Assembly (NCBI GenBank): GCA_965223435.1
Contig: CBDCWQ010000022.1
Location: 62,001-126,000, forward strand
Length of the DNA stretch: 64,000 nt
Source: CBDCWQ01 sp965223435
Lineage (GTDB): Bacteria; Myxococcota; Kuafuiibacteriia; Kuafuiibacteriales; Kuafuiibacteriaceae
Direction: 5' to 3'
Shown piece after piece: positions 12,601 to 21,900 of the stretch (its first letter is position 1; every line of letters starts with the position of its first letter). The notes below the pieces were generated by a model. That model saw nothing but the letters and a program-made list of their open reading frames with translations. It was not told the DNA's origin and ran no database searches. Position numbers and translations under genes: made by a program.

Positions 12601-12732
12601 TACCCGCCTCCCCAGGAAAACACCGTCAATAAGGTCATCAAAAAGATCAAAGTGAAGGTCGGCAGAAAACCAAAGCAAGAGCTCAAAGTCTCGGTTCCCT
12701 ATCAGGGCAACGCCGCCAAACAAGCCAACTGA
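658..12732 (+). CDS. Giant exported multidomain protein 1 (about 4024 aa)
   Basis: GTG start at 658 is chosen because AGGAGG lies 7 nt upstream and a signal peptide follows directly (MKRMTTGAVLLLTVL, ending AWA). Order by rough residue: GWNLVALP...GYWVHS module 34-165; a degenerate amidase_2/PGRP-like segment 225-386 (DHTKTK, HHFIISTD, EGR, SPGHG with the usual Cys replaced by Ser); about four Ig-like repeats 408-778 with LNG and D-x-A-G-N signatures; an FnIII-like domain 783-878; a BNR/sialidase-like propeller region 915-1490 (SxDGG motifs); a helical toroid-like domain 1640-2210 (VVTEHSLDVLSVLNHAL, AIDNCSW, SSQRIQDLS) and a second alpha-helical region after it; a module shared with the other two giants 3435-3620; and a unique Lys-rich C-terminus. 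Catalytic activity is unproven. It probably acts outside the cytoplasm. Paralogous to the next two genes; convergent with the second. Confidence 0.85.
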   Translation: MKRMTTGAVLLLTVLTRVAWASETPRAPTGRLFAGWNLVALPSGVDEWPPEWQALGLEAWVAPDFLESGEPGSFAGSSPVKSLVGGVGYWVHSDRELLYALSVHDTPRTSSSTVAEGWHVLSPNAGDVYADPNIDRVLEWDAQAGAYRPLRVGDGLELGRGYWGHVRNETTPLVESCFLSEWSFSAARTLIDTCPISSGAGRVVSRAEWSMRRPVSQDEVASTSIIVVDHTKTKAAHSVALFEDRAMLHEKKGDLDHHFIISTDHEGGWQIFEGRAFPTSASGETGLPREIRVAVMGTYEPVRVGDLEETQFGPSKDAPEALRQPARSAVLRLFELVAYLSARYPEIIDIVPYAQGSRAAYPGQGLSPGHGMLHLFAPLRARFFKAENRGEAVSATPRFDAADSDRVAPVLLVTEPARALTTTREHWVLLGGEVWDAHLEGLYLNGVRVADRNTSFSEVYYLDEGLNTVELSAVDHSGNQRAVTRRILRDQEVPVIHVTSVVASDEVRLDVDIDEDNLARVLLNGRSLSRMNVFSYHVATEKLAEGKNDFSFRVFDEAGNGREHTVTLNKDASGQVTAFQDASLALSSRPKAPLQATSVSADIAPPVVTVASPVSSLVYSNHPSWTFRGTVQDPNLSRVTLNGVPVAATSGSFAQPLGLLAERTDFRLIAADDAGNRDEQRFTIVLDEAAPSVEVFGAKSRVVHTPEFTLRGFIEDANLRAAVLLRDDGSTVASLDAGRFTQKLSLVEGFNIFVIKAEDHALNQSSVTLELRYQAGLSVAQTPRAPDGFSATVHKNTASMSWRAPRLFDDGGEIPAGVELVYYLYRNDERVGEALKGSSTQDVVPSTSQAYRYHVSAVVLDRAGNGLESEPSERIHVDFSPAKPVTAPGRFEAPVPLDDSGLPAALPQTALSKWGGKTLAHVAYASRRSAAEGDRIVYQRSEKAGKPGSFEAPQHLADPGPGWTISDVALASRDERVSVAWIQKNTEQEATSSEAQSELYVVESQDGGQSFGPQKLIRGGPEWKRGLDMGYDRFFDHHLVWGQKSKAYYLKNLEGTPENVFDVEKREKNTIVVDYHNLYKTECPEDPECGCTEFPHEEYSYALDRDPDTGKRIGPYLHRTEIAWVYNPSLELDDDKISISVRQDRMWDDRPIRNPSWRGEYGPIVPPRELNGTRWCGQENARSHQQGFMEVFERRSGREGLAQRKVLSKSEVEFRSSQERSDEVAYAYYHGEGNKTFYAYDEGVAHDKDWYFFLADGTWHEKDEIKIAQRPLVTGAWSDVRTGKKEVPVWPIESGLLEWTEEQGSIEHGFRQGAWVDGVKTEWRILTAASPTQNGSQGKLAHPQLVSAADGHWALVYEDGDSEDPNASGFNPIQYRSSVDGGLSWSIPQTLATGYLPQLGVTKSGTGTLMYYTPSSQSSGSIEVVEIADRGQGLSDATPINAFPAKPVHWQSHGSGADSLSGVPSLVALDELVFAAWVEQKDGRDRVVTARASTDARVAGYDVELPTYVTSSKSGRIRVTAENTYHMRVSSNETVTLSDDGVVRGGGIESASLAMSIPFSSFEVQLSEGQSTAWTELTSSPTSPSGNAFVAAAALSTADSGPLVGALPKEFEGQDTYLAIRRARPPPGGQRHTPTFAPTSHGNYQKAKYLRNRLLRFQGVKEEGQVDFYQVEYALDDPESGAAERWLGEELWNEGGLYKDAKHLAGFERVWAYTQGIALSQFARQRDPSYHKKAQGLARYLCRHAVRGAGPEGEPAVLGWHFSWNTDGDDWKDARLVTGATAWVIHGLGEFLTSEAYATLPTEDQADLKGCYEQALVGLTWHRVQRTEASGAKVSLVTAGWTVRGLVSAQHPELMFDFAESEHWGYYSVLDAVGYDTYNEEQPPEVTRWYKRGHAIAGNDEVNIPPRVLTAEELEVLKARVLARNVVTEHSLDVLSVLNHALEHADEIGLSDPGYLKTWRDELRDGIFLELWDDEGWRADLEAIANDSTMPGDRKALSQGALSSGDMGRVITGGRLLSSDAASKGTVDRPASAGWSVANPSTDSNSFVLEPSRHVAIDNCSWLSLSVDYASLGDQPEYVEKLARCLEFTVLRFSRDIDYEGKSYYGTHYFQNSFRDPYIEPSELQESSFHLEATTGLIQGLLEFAKAHPEHPKAAYLQLEAKRLWAGVQAFVADHGFPYSSQRIQDLSTRLSSSTAIIWFIDVYEDLGATFIGRGPQSPLRNYASGVDLKDTGRFVTESYLSLQEQMVEGGQTAEGDPIRFIRTTPSTAAGAHTRLDNQALALIVAVNRRDWENAEALADGILSTRSAYVWTDAQGIVTEVEEFPAVVDSTTGVAVFPYRDTGMQMMAYYALAWFLDADSRHSWIPRRSGLRERVRQGLRGLRTMFTHYYVDATEDSHLVQRFVAGDAVLGPPSDDGTAPMGRVDTADNILAYFAIRQAARLDARAQAENDALGADQLFVPTRYGSQWLEQFEHRLLDMCAGGLNPILFKQEDGTEHASFRASTRSLCVLFLSDAGYIEAAQYVLAGLGLEQSPPSSEGGLDYVPGRLPRAILNALASEGERPGLGDAFPLELLRSRFRQKLKVEVEESWGEKLGIRWDASEDEDALPQAVLDAMNEDDAFHTEAVSLAMGLWIEWVDENRDDETPEADQAPQALTDSEKWRTFQRDFVDLSTPWLHEFGEALARRALAHIDWRQDQLALEALDRLRNHSGLATHTQAAIVLLHNPDGEFGFFHSKNNGAFGVKRGPLFMLNDGADPTGKRALGNPSSRLGTKDALKSTLGALFLSDFTAFGFDFHLSRIARLLAWLNMHDLEIPPAEWDALFDRERTDRLERADHELSNLCHTEAFELAFLGLECDRLTQIYLELRANRVGGFAGSIAPHIAWSDPLESNELRGFVYAHHTGYPFLYRNRLGVANRPRLREPDLAPEATVQQMQAYLRQGMKNAFRDKVQDGLSTEGIHQYNFSDLDVIDALNPAAPMYWSGPALRFRTVLDLQGSMTFADKQALPQLDLPLEPSRAENVRTLRAGINESWDGDLVAAAWSAGYSPGVLHDALRTGIVPPELLTTLVETTLGAGGGLAFTDMNTNAFWPFETPDFIKDTQGSDEGIGTNALDPASTAAYVLYETKDPDACVSIYRYDAAAHSLEHFLAIGALAAGPYIVLDELCGKSVFEDKTIIDAYRAHAGEDYHPTYVVLSNDGSGWPGVVVKGQVVLPQNPYSGAGAQVALLAGTSKDDVFEQVDGAQLLVELLSGDWRSVQAFGAEQALLPAGTGPLVAIEPEQLTLYPTEDGGLRPGVFTISNLGAEPRMYDVSSPDSFLLIDMPYVTINPFTAPGTITVSVERGALIAAGFSGDAWATLEFKDPASGHSVTRRVYIPSAQATTNEVVSFVQDDAGWVHIGLQDQDGSVLVDGRELDADFWKDINENTPLQQVFRPLIQQGGKVLSNQLTRLIPPLAGKPAQLGYGEAMISATGLAAAVSMATGSVESWSTLVNLQSHPLPHEPWTQVGYVYEAEVTHLGGFGFQDESFIRGNVRILQSHVKGGFTTTTLEFEKNTIYGLVKEVHRPIEGGPGFLVPSSDLLAVYRLDTELTPDEVLDNFVETQFGWSQIEATVSHFLPDQELSAPKDFLKGWFGPNTDFDRVVHVGPVGDVQDKIVSAEDDMLIHQIWDAPPHLDNPGFDPATHGQFIRTQSQGTEPLDLGDGYILYWVYNPKCKPMGPLDPQFRGDAQEGPKELVTKREEGPCWEVVRCDAKADLMGCLRKLRQSYLTNERPFQSLTIPPTLGLSSLYMPVDAFTDSAFQNEKYKDQDEPAMTLWMEDHMELFFRQLQEKYGVTREQLESEYYVEHVITTNLGLLDPTERDQVDDLEEVPEESVTEWDKAKKDPDDIYQKGLDAAWKPRYKIKKPGLVVTITLVPRDPKLRETTMDTSMLRAYKDNHLYGTSLSDFLKKWRGFGGHSGDYLPKLFKQTSSSEQVRVRVIKIHYPPPQENTVNKVIKKIKVKVGRKPKQELKVSVPYQGNAAKQAN

Positions 12733-12940
12733 TATCATCGCTGTTTCGTATGTATCAATCCTTCCGTGGCGCTCGGTTGTGGCTGCAGAGCACATCGTCC
12801 AAAAACTCGGCTTGAGCTCGGAGGAACCGAAGGTTTTGGCCTCGGTGAGAGCTGAAAAGGGTACAAAGTCGCTGAAGGCTTCCTCAAGACTCCAAGCGAC
12901 TGATTCAGATTCAGCCATGATGAGGCTTAAAAAGGCCAGC

Positions 12941-15900
12941 CTAACGAATGCGATTTTGGGTCAAGGCATCCTTGATCGCGCTCGCTTCAGCTTTTTTGGG
13001 CGTGTCCCCAAATCCTCGACCCAAAATCTGGCCTGAAGCACGAACTTCGCACATATACTGGCCACCAAAAGGAGAAGTCTCATACTTGGGTGCCACCCCC
13101 CACTTGTTCTGAGACCACTCTGTCAGCTTATCTTTCGCCGAGCTCGACTTCAAAGATGTGAGGGACTTTTCGTCGGACCCTGGCTTTTCTTCGGGCAATG
13201 GCTTTGGTTTCGGGGATGAGGCGGGCGAAGAAGGGCCCACGCTCGAGGGCAAAACTTGAGTATCGGGGGCCTTGGTGCCAGAGAACCACATATGGGGCGC
13301 AAAAGACCGTTTTATCAAAGGCAGCCCATATTGCCAAAACAACGCCCCCACGATCCGGTTCAGGGTCAATAGATTGGACTGCCCCTTCGGAAAGGTCTGG
13401 ACCAGCGCGGATAAGCCCAATGCTTCTGCGATACGCTTGATGCTGGGTCTGGTCTTGGACATCCATTGCGTGAGCTCCGCCTCGCGGGCATGAGGAAACT
13501 GTTTGATGGCCAGTTCGGCAAACAGCAACTTAAAAATGGGGCGCCCGAGAAACTCCAAAAGGGCTACGTACTCAAGCCCCACCTTGAAAGACAAGGCGTA
13601 GGCTACGGTATCGGGGGCATCAAAGTCACGCCTCAGGCGATCAAGGACCATGTGCGCTTCCTTGCTCGGATGCCAACCCGAACGCGGAGGGAAAAGAACC
13701 GGGCGCGGTAAGGGAGCCGTGGTGTGGATCGTTCGTTGTTTCCAGAGGCGGCCAAGCTCTTTGTTCTGGTCAATCGCTTTCGTAAGCGCGTTGGACACGG
13801 CCTTCTCGTGGGTGGGCCCGCGCGCCGTGCCCCAAACCTCGTCGCCGAGACCCACCTGTGCCTTGTAGTCCGTACGCTTCGTGAGGGTCACCTCGACATC
13901 CGGAAATGCGTTGTGGGTCTTCAAGCTCCAGCCCGCAACCACTTCCCAGCGAGGCTCTTGTTTAGGGAGAGCGGTCTCAAGCGCGTGCCACAGAATGTTC
14001 AGCGTCGTCTCAGGGCTGGCATCTTGATGAAGCGCCCAAGCGAACGCTTCAAACGCTTCTTCAAGCAAGGCCTCTTGATCCCGCAGTTCGGTATCCCCCG
14101 CACGCAGCACCCGATCGAGACCGATCGCTGACGCGGCCGCCGCCAAAAAAGACGTCGAGACGAGGTCGCTTCGAATGGCGCCAATCTTTTCTTCTGGGTG
14201 CCCCCATGGCCGATGGGTCGCAAGCCCCCAGGTGGCCGCCAGACCAACCACGGCGTCTCCGCCGAACTCAAAACGCTGAAAATCAGGATTCTCCTTGAAG
14301 GCGGGAACCGTAATGGCTTTGAGCAACAAGCTCGGATCTGAAAACGTGTAGCCAATCTTATCCATGAACGCGAGCGGAGAGAGGGTCGCCCCCCCCTTGA
14401 GTAGCGCAAGTTCCTTGGACACGTCTTCGGGCACTCTCTCCCCCGGGGACCCCGATTTGGGCAGGATTTGTGAGGTGCCCAAAACATGCGACTCAACCCA
14501 GGCCGGTGCGCTGTTTGGGCCCTCGAGGATTCGGCCGGTGACCTTGTCGGCAAAAACAACCGGTGCGGTTTTGGCACCGAGGCCATTCAACACGGCCAAG
14601 GTGTGGTGCCCATCATGAAGAAGAGAAAGGGTGCCATCGGGGTGTTGTTTCACCTCGATAGGCCCCATGAGGTAGAAGCCATTGTCCCGCAGGCTTTTTG
14701 CCAGGCCAAAGATATCCCTATCCCAGTCGGTGCCACCTGCTTCGGTCCAAACGACGCGGCCAATCTCGGAGATGGGCACTTCAACCACCCCCGGGGGATA
14801 GTCCTTGGTCTCCTCGAGCTTTTGTCCGTCATAGATCCGGGCGATGTCCTGAGGACCCCGTTCTTCAAAAAAACGGGCTACGGAATTGAAGTGATGCACT
14901 TCAATGATGTCGGTAAACGCTATGCCGTTATAGCTACTGCCCAACGCGGTCTTCGCGCCATCATTCATTAACTTCACGAGAAAATGAGATTGCTCGCGCA
15001 CCCGGTTGGGATGCGCCACCGCCGGGTCCCAGTCTCCTACAACCACGCGACCGTCTTTGTGTTCCACGCGAATTTGGTAATGAAGGACAATCGGGGGACC
15101 CGAAGGGGGGTGCCAAACGTCGACCATCCTCTCCTCGGGGTCGCCCCATCCTTCACTGGCCAAGAAGGTGTTTTTGAAGAGCTTGTTGGCGAACTCCCGA
15201 AAGAACAACTGGTTTCGCGGGTGGTGAGGCATTGCGGGCATCACCGACAACTTCGAAGAGCCGTTTAGGCGACCGGGGACCAGCATCGGCAACACGTTCT
15301 GCCCTTCGTTTTCGAGATGGACCTGGAAGGCGCGGTAGGCTTCGTGTCCGCCCGGAACATCTGGAACCTCTTCATCTCGGTCGACATCCACATCGAGAAG
15401 CCAAGAAGCCCATTTCAGGTCCTGCATCAGAGGATCGTCCCAGCTTACACCGTGCTCAAGAGCCCAAACCGCCGCTGGGTTCTTCGCTTCTTCCACTGGA
15501 GCTTGCACCTCGGGTTCGAGCGATGCATACCGGCCTTTGTAGTGTGGGTTGGGAATGAACGCGCTCTCCCACGTCTCCATTTTGTCGGTGTCCCAGCGGT
15601 ATTCCTTGGCGCCGATAACTTGCTCGGGGGAGACGTACTCAGGGAACGCGTACTCTCCGTTGCCGCTGTTTTTCTTGAGGCCAAAGTTCAACGCGCGCCC
15701 ATCGTTTTCGATGTAATATATCCACGCAACGTTGATCAAATCGTGGTCCTCCAACCGGTCAGGGAGGACTTCGCCTTCAGATCGTTCCCAATATTCCTCC
15801 CGAATCCGGGGGTACTGGGTCTCCATCGAGCCTGCGAGGGGCAGGTAGAAGTCTGCAGATTCGGTTAGGGTAGTTGCATAAATATACGCGTTTCCTTTGG

Positions 15901-18900
15901 ACCGATTTGAAAAGTCATCGAAGCTCGTACCCGGACGCATCTGGTTGGTGAACAGGCCTGACGCCCCATGGGGCGAGCCAAGGCGCGCGCTCACCAACAC
16001 GGTCGGTGCCGAAGTACGCGCGGCATCGAGCTCCGCCGGCGTCCATTTTGCGGTTTTGTACTCTGGGCTCCCTTCCTGTGTGCCTTTTTGGATGCGGTGG
16101 ATTCGATCGACCTGCGTCTGCAAATCGACGTCGCTGAGAGGGGTTTCGTCCACCCAGGTCTCACTTCGCAGCTGGTTCGGCGCCTTTGCGGTGGGTGAGA
16201 AATGTTTGTTCAAAAGGACCGTACCGGGAATGACGTTCCCGGCTCTGTCGACTTGATGTCGGCTCCACACCTGTAGGTTCAGTAAAAAAGGAATCACAAC
16301 CCCCGATTCAGTGCCCGGCGGCGGAAAAAAACCCATTTCTTCATAGGCGCTGGCCACGCGTATCGAACCGGGAGGCGCAACCACGGTGATCACCCAGGCC
16401 TTCCCGTCCACCAGCGCGTCCTGGAGCTGCGGATCTTGGCCTTCGTTGAATCGCGGGTCTTCGGACGCAAGAAGGGGCTCGTAGCTGGCCATCGTGCCTT
16501 GGAGGTCATGGCCCCGCGGAAGGACCCAATACACCAACTCCGGCGCGTCCTTCACGCCCTTTTTGTAGGCCTCAAACGGAAGCCCGCGGTACACGGTCTT
16601 TCCGGTGGATAGGGGTAAAAGGGCCGCGGCCGCGGCGTCGTGCCCCTGGTTCGGGGCGATGCCAGGCATGATGCTTGGATCCGACCACTCGCCATCTTTG
16701 GTGAAAAAGGGTGCGTGGGGACCATGGGCAACCTTCGGTCCGTCCTCGGCATTCTCACCGCTCGAGGCCTGGGCACCTCGCACGTAGCGCTCGGCTGCGG
16801 GACGGTCAAAATCGCTCCGAATGGCCAACTCGAGAAGATAGAGCCACGCCACCTGCAGAGGATCTGGCAGCCGCTCCGCATGGGGGGCCAATTTTTTGAA
16901 CAAGGCGTGGTTTCGGATGAAGTCCTCCATCACTTCGAATCGCGAGCGATCACTTTTCAGTTCATACACCGACCAAAACGCCCCGTTTCCTGGTGTGAGA
17001 ACGCCAATTTTGCCCGCGGGGGTGTCGAGCCCGAACCACTCCATGTCAATGAAATAGATTCGCTCGGAATCAAAGAAGGCCGGTGGGTTCTTGAGAGGAT
17101 TGCTTAGATCTGGGCCTTTTGGATAAATGGCCACACCGTTTCGAATCTCGGCCTCGGACCGAAAATAGCCTGCCGCGGGCTGCACCACAACCGTCTCCGC
17201 CAAAACCAGACCCTTTTCCTCCCAATACTCAAAAGGCGGCGCGCCAGACCCCGCGAGCAGGGTTTCGAGACCCAGGTCCACGCTGCCGGTTCCACCAAGA
17301 TAAGCCGCCGCGTTCACCCCCACCACGGCCGCGGACGCCAAACCGGGCGGCAGCTTCAAAACATCGTCCACCATCGTCACCACCCTCGTTCCAAATTTGG
17401 AAACCAACTTGCCGCGGGCCATCAGGAGCCGAAGGGCAAAATGGTTGACCGCCTCTCTTTCGAGCATCGCACTTTCGGGGCGCTGCATCAGGTTGCCAAG
17501 TTCAAACAACGCGCCCGCAATGTCTTCGTACCGCACCTCAACCGGCTTCGAGTGATCGCTGTCTTCCAGATAGTCGTGGACATCCATGAACCAAATGACG
17601 GCCGTGCTGGATGACAAACGGGTCGACAAGTCTTGGATGCGCTGACTGGAATACGGAAAGCCCCATTCGTACACGTATTCCTGCATGCCCGCCCAAAGGG
17701 CTCGCGCCTCTTGTTGAAATAGAGGCACACGGGCGTGCTCCGGATAGGCATCGGCAAACACATGAAGACCGAGCACAAGGCCCGCGGTGGCTTCGAGGTG
17801 ATACGACTTCTCTTGGAGCGGGCTCTCATCGATGTACGGATCCTTGAAGTCGTTTTTGAAGTAGTGGGTGCCGTAGTAGGTCTTGTCTTCGAAGCTGAGT
17901 TCTTTGGCAAAGACCGCAATGGTGTAGCGCAAGCACTTAGCCAGTTTTTCGCGGTCGACGCGCTCAAGGGTTTCATAGTCGACAGACAGCGCAAGCCAAC
18001 TGCAATTGTCGATGGCGACATGGGAACTTGGCGAAAAATGTGCAGAACTCAACACCCCATCGGCAAAGTCAAGGCGCCCTCCCGTCACAAAACGGCCTAA
18101 GTCTTCGCCCTTGAGATGGGCGTGGGTGTCGTCCAAATCTTTCTGCCAATCTTTTTCGTCCCACAGAAGCTCAAAAATGCCACGGCGAAGGCTTTCTTTC
18201 CAAGACGCAAGCTCGGCAATCCAAATCGCCCTTCTGTCTTGTTCCTCGGGGCCCAGCCTTACTGGGTAGGCCAACGCGTGATTCAAAACCGCGAGCACAT
18301 CGAGATTGTGCTCAGTCACCACATTCTGCGCCTTGACCCTTTGTTTGAGCACGTTCCAGTCGGTTTCCGTCACCACAATGAGGCGACCCGCAGTTTGGGC
18401 TCCAGAATCTTCCAAAGACCGGTCAGGCAGATAGGCACGAATGGTGCTGCGCTTGGCTTCGTCGTCCACAAAACGGTCGTACCCTATCGCTTCCAGAACA
18501 TCGTAATACGCCCACGTTTCCTCACGGCCAGCGGGGAAAGCCGGCATGGATGGATCGAGGCGGTGAGGGGTCGCGGCATGGGCCAGCCCAAGGGTCGTCC
18601 AACCCGCGGTCATCAAACTCAGCGTGTCGCTGAGTACCCTACGGTGCTCAAAGAGTCCCGCCAACGCCTGGTGATAGCAGGCCACTATGGTGCGTTGCTC
18701 AAGGACCGGGAGCTCGGCAAAGGCCGGTGAAACAATCCAGATGCCCAAACCATGAATGGCCCAGGCGCTGGCGCCGGTCACCAAACGCGCATCCTTCCAA
18801 TCGTCACCCTTTGTATTTCGGGAAAAATGCCACCCCTTGATCACCTTGGGCTGGCCCAAACCAAGGCTGGAGGGCACGGAAGATTCCGGCGTCCCACGTT

Positions 18901-21900
18901 CAGCATAGTCGCACAACCAACGCGCCATACCCCGGGCTAAGGTCGCATCTTCGGGATCGTCGCCGCGGGCCCTCTGCGCCAGCGCGATGCCTTGGGTGTA
19001 CACCCATGTCCGCTCCGCCTCCGAGAGGTACCGTGTGTCGCCCACATCGACCGAGGGGTCCGGAAGATACTCGACCTGGTACACACGCTCCGCTGAATCA
19101 CCTTCGCCGCTTGCTTCTTTTCGGACTTGTAAATCCCTTAGCGTCTTCGCCAGCGCGTAGTGACCACCTACGTTTCTTGCGATCGTAGAAGCGTCCCATT
19201 CCGCTTCTATGGGAGCAGACTCTGCGCCTTTTAACTGGACGCGTATCGTGGGTTCGAAGGCGGAGCCTGCAATGCTCTGTGCGGCAGCGGCACTCAGCTG
19301 CAAGGAGGCCACACCTTCGACAAGATGAACTTCGGCCCGAGACCCACTGTCATCGAGCGCCCACGGGCCGGGCGAAAAAAACTCAACCGTGTGGGCTTCA
19401 TCGACCCGAAAGTGGAACTTATCTTCCATTTGAACAACCACCGATGCCGTTTGATGCCCCGCTGAGGGGGAATCATCAAAAAGCAATGCGAGTTGCCGAA
19501 CATCATTCCCTTCACGGGCGCGCGTCAAGACAATGGCATCGGATTCGAGCGGCCTCCGTCCCGGACGAACCCACGCCGCGATCAACAAGTCCTCAAAGGA
19601 CGTCAGCACCGGAACGCTTGACGGGCGTACCGAGCTCATTTCTTTTTTCCAGCCCATCGACACAAGTGGGCCCTCCAAGGCATTCCACCCAAACTGAACC
19701 GACGCCAATGCGGCTCTACTTTGCTCGGACGGCGCGGGCGAGACGCGGTACAGAACGCCGCTTCGACCCGATGCGGTCGTCCCCCCGACCGGCCGATGCC
19801 CCGCCCCCAACAAGACCGGCGGCGACCAATGACGGCCACCATCCGTGGAAAAAGACTGCAACAATGCAGGATCGCGGCCTCGGTCGCGATCCTGCTCGGG
19901 CCCTTTTTCGTATACCGCAGTCAACCCGCCCTCAGGCGAGCTGTAGACCATGGCGTGGGCGGGGGCCGCTTCACCCCGAGCTTGGTGAGACGGCAAATCC
20001 TCGCAACCCTGAATCTCGTGCTCTCGGACGGCATCAAAACGATGCACATCACTCATCCTCCATCGCAACCGGGTCTCTTCGAAATCGGTATTCTCTTGTG
20101 AGCCAAAGACCGCATGCGGGGGGCTCCGCTTCCAAGCCCCTTGGCGAAAGCCCGATTCGACTTCTTCGTCGACCTCGACCAATTCGACCGCCTCACCCAC
20201 GACTTGCGCCACCGGACGGCGCAGCATCTTCGTCTTGGACCACGCGCCGGCAACAATGGGCCGCTGGGCCACCTTGATCACGTCTTCTTCATGCCATCGG
20301 CCGTGGAATGTGTATTGGTACCAGTCGCGCGTGTGCCCCCGACGACCGTCGTAGGCGTAAAAGTCGTTTCTGGCCCAGCCTTGGGTGTGCATGGGCTGAA
20401 CATCGAAGCGCATGAGGTCCACCGCGTCCGAGGGGATCGGCCGGCTGCATGCGTATTGGTTCGCTTTCCATGCATGGCGAAATCCTTGCTGAAAAAGAAA
20501 CCCACCCTGGGCGCACCACTCGGGAGATCCGCCAGGATTCGGCGCTGGCGAAGGGACCATGGGCCCAAAAAACGGCTCTTTTAGACCACGCCAGTCCGGA
20601 TTTGGATACGAGAAGTTGTCGAACATGCGCGTCTGCCGCGCGATGATCGAGATTCGCTCATCGTCTACGTGGAGGAATGGGCTTTCTACGTAGGCTTCCT
20701 CGACGCGGTGAAGATAAGGGCCCACCAAGGCGCATCCACTTTCTTCGGCCGCGCAGGGTATGTGGCCATCAACCTCGAGGGCCAGACTGTACGCCTTGTC
20801 CTCGCGTACCTCGCAGCAATCTTGACCATCGTCACACGCCGCTTGGGCATGGACTTCGGCGTACCGAACCTGCGCCCGATTCACCCACCGTTTTTCTTCG
20901 TCAAAGACGTTAACCAAGTTACCGCGGGCGTCACGCTCTCCTTCGAAGTTCCGCAGGTAAAAAACTTTGTTCGCTTCACCCCACATCAGGTGATGGTGCA
21001 TAAAACGATCGTAAGCGAGCCCAAGACCGCGCTTCCACTGGTGGTTGTGGCGAACCATTCGCTCGCCGACCTTTGCCGAAGACCACGCGCCGCCCTCATG
21101 GTCTTCCAACACGTGCACCCGACTTTGGCCCTCGAGGCCCCCCACGCCCTCGCTGATCCAAGCAACCGACACCCTCGCCCCTCGGGCCGCAAGCGCGAGG
21201 TCCGTGATTCGCCATCCGGGGTGGGGCGGAACCAAAGGCATGGGTGACGTCCAAGAACCGGCTTGTCCGGCCCGCGTACTCTTGAGGTAACGAAGTTGGT
21301 CTCCCCCTTCGGCGGCGCCCGGCGCGATATACACCAGATGGGCCACAACCTGATTTCGGAACCGGGTGATCGCCACTTTGGGCAAGGCCATGCGGGTGTC
21401 GCGCGCGGGCACCATGCTCGGGGCCTCAAATGCGCCGGGGGCCACCACCGCGGGTTCGGCGTCGAGGTCAAACGGAAGGAGCAACGATCGCCCCGAGACC
21501 CACTCAACCTGCCCGCTCTGAACCACCGCCTGCACGTAGTAAACAACGTGTGCGGTCTCTGGAAGAAACTCGTCGGTCCACGTCGTTTGTTCAGTCGATT
21601 GAACAAACGAAAACGAACCCTCGATGCCGGTCCGTCGATATACGCGATAGACCGGATGAACACCGTTCGGTAACAAACGACCGTCTTCGAACCCTTCGGT
21701 GGCCAACCAATGAAGGCGAACCGAATCACCCATCCGCACTCCAGATATTTGCCCAGGAGGAACCGGCTTCGGTCCGGCAGCAGTCTCAGCAGCACCGCGA
21801 ACCCAATACCCAACCCCAGGGGCCAAAACGTCGCCAACCCGGACCTGAACGAAAGCCCCGCTTGACGAATCCCACCGGAGCACCTGGTGACCCGCAGCCC

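Noticed and set aside
12562..12918. Minus-strand 118-codon frame after giant gene 2 as an immunity gene
   Set aside because: About half of it is antisense to the end of giant gene 1, there is no good ribosome binding site, and the product shows no family features.
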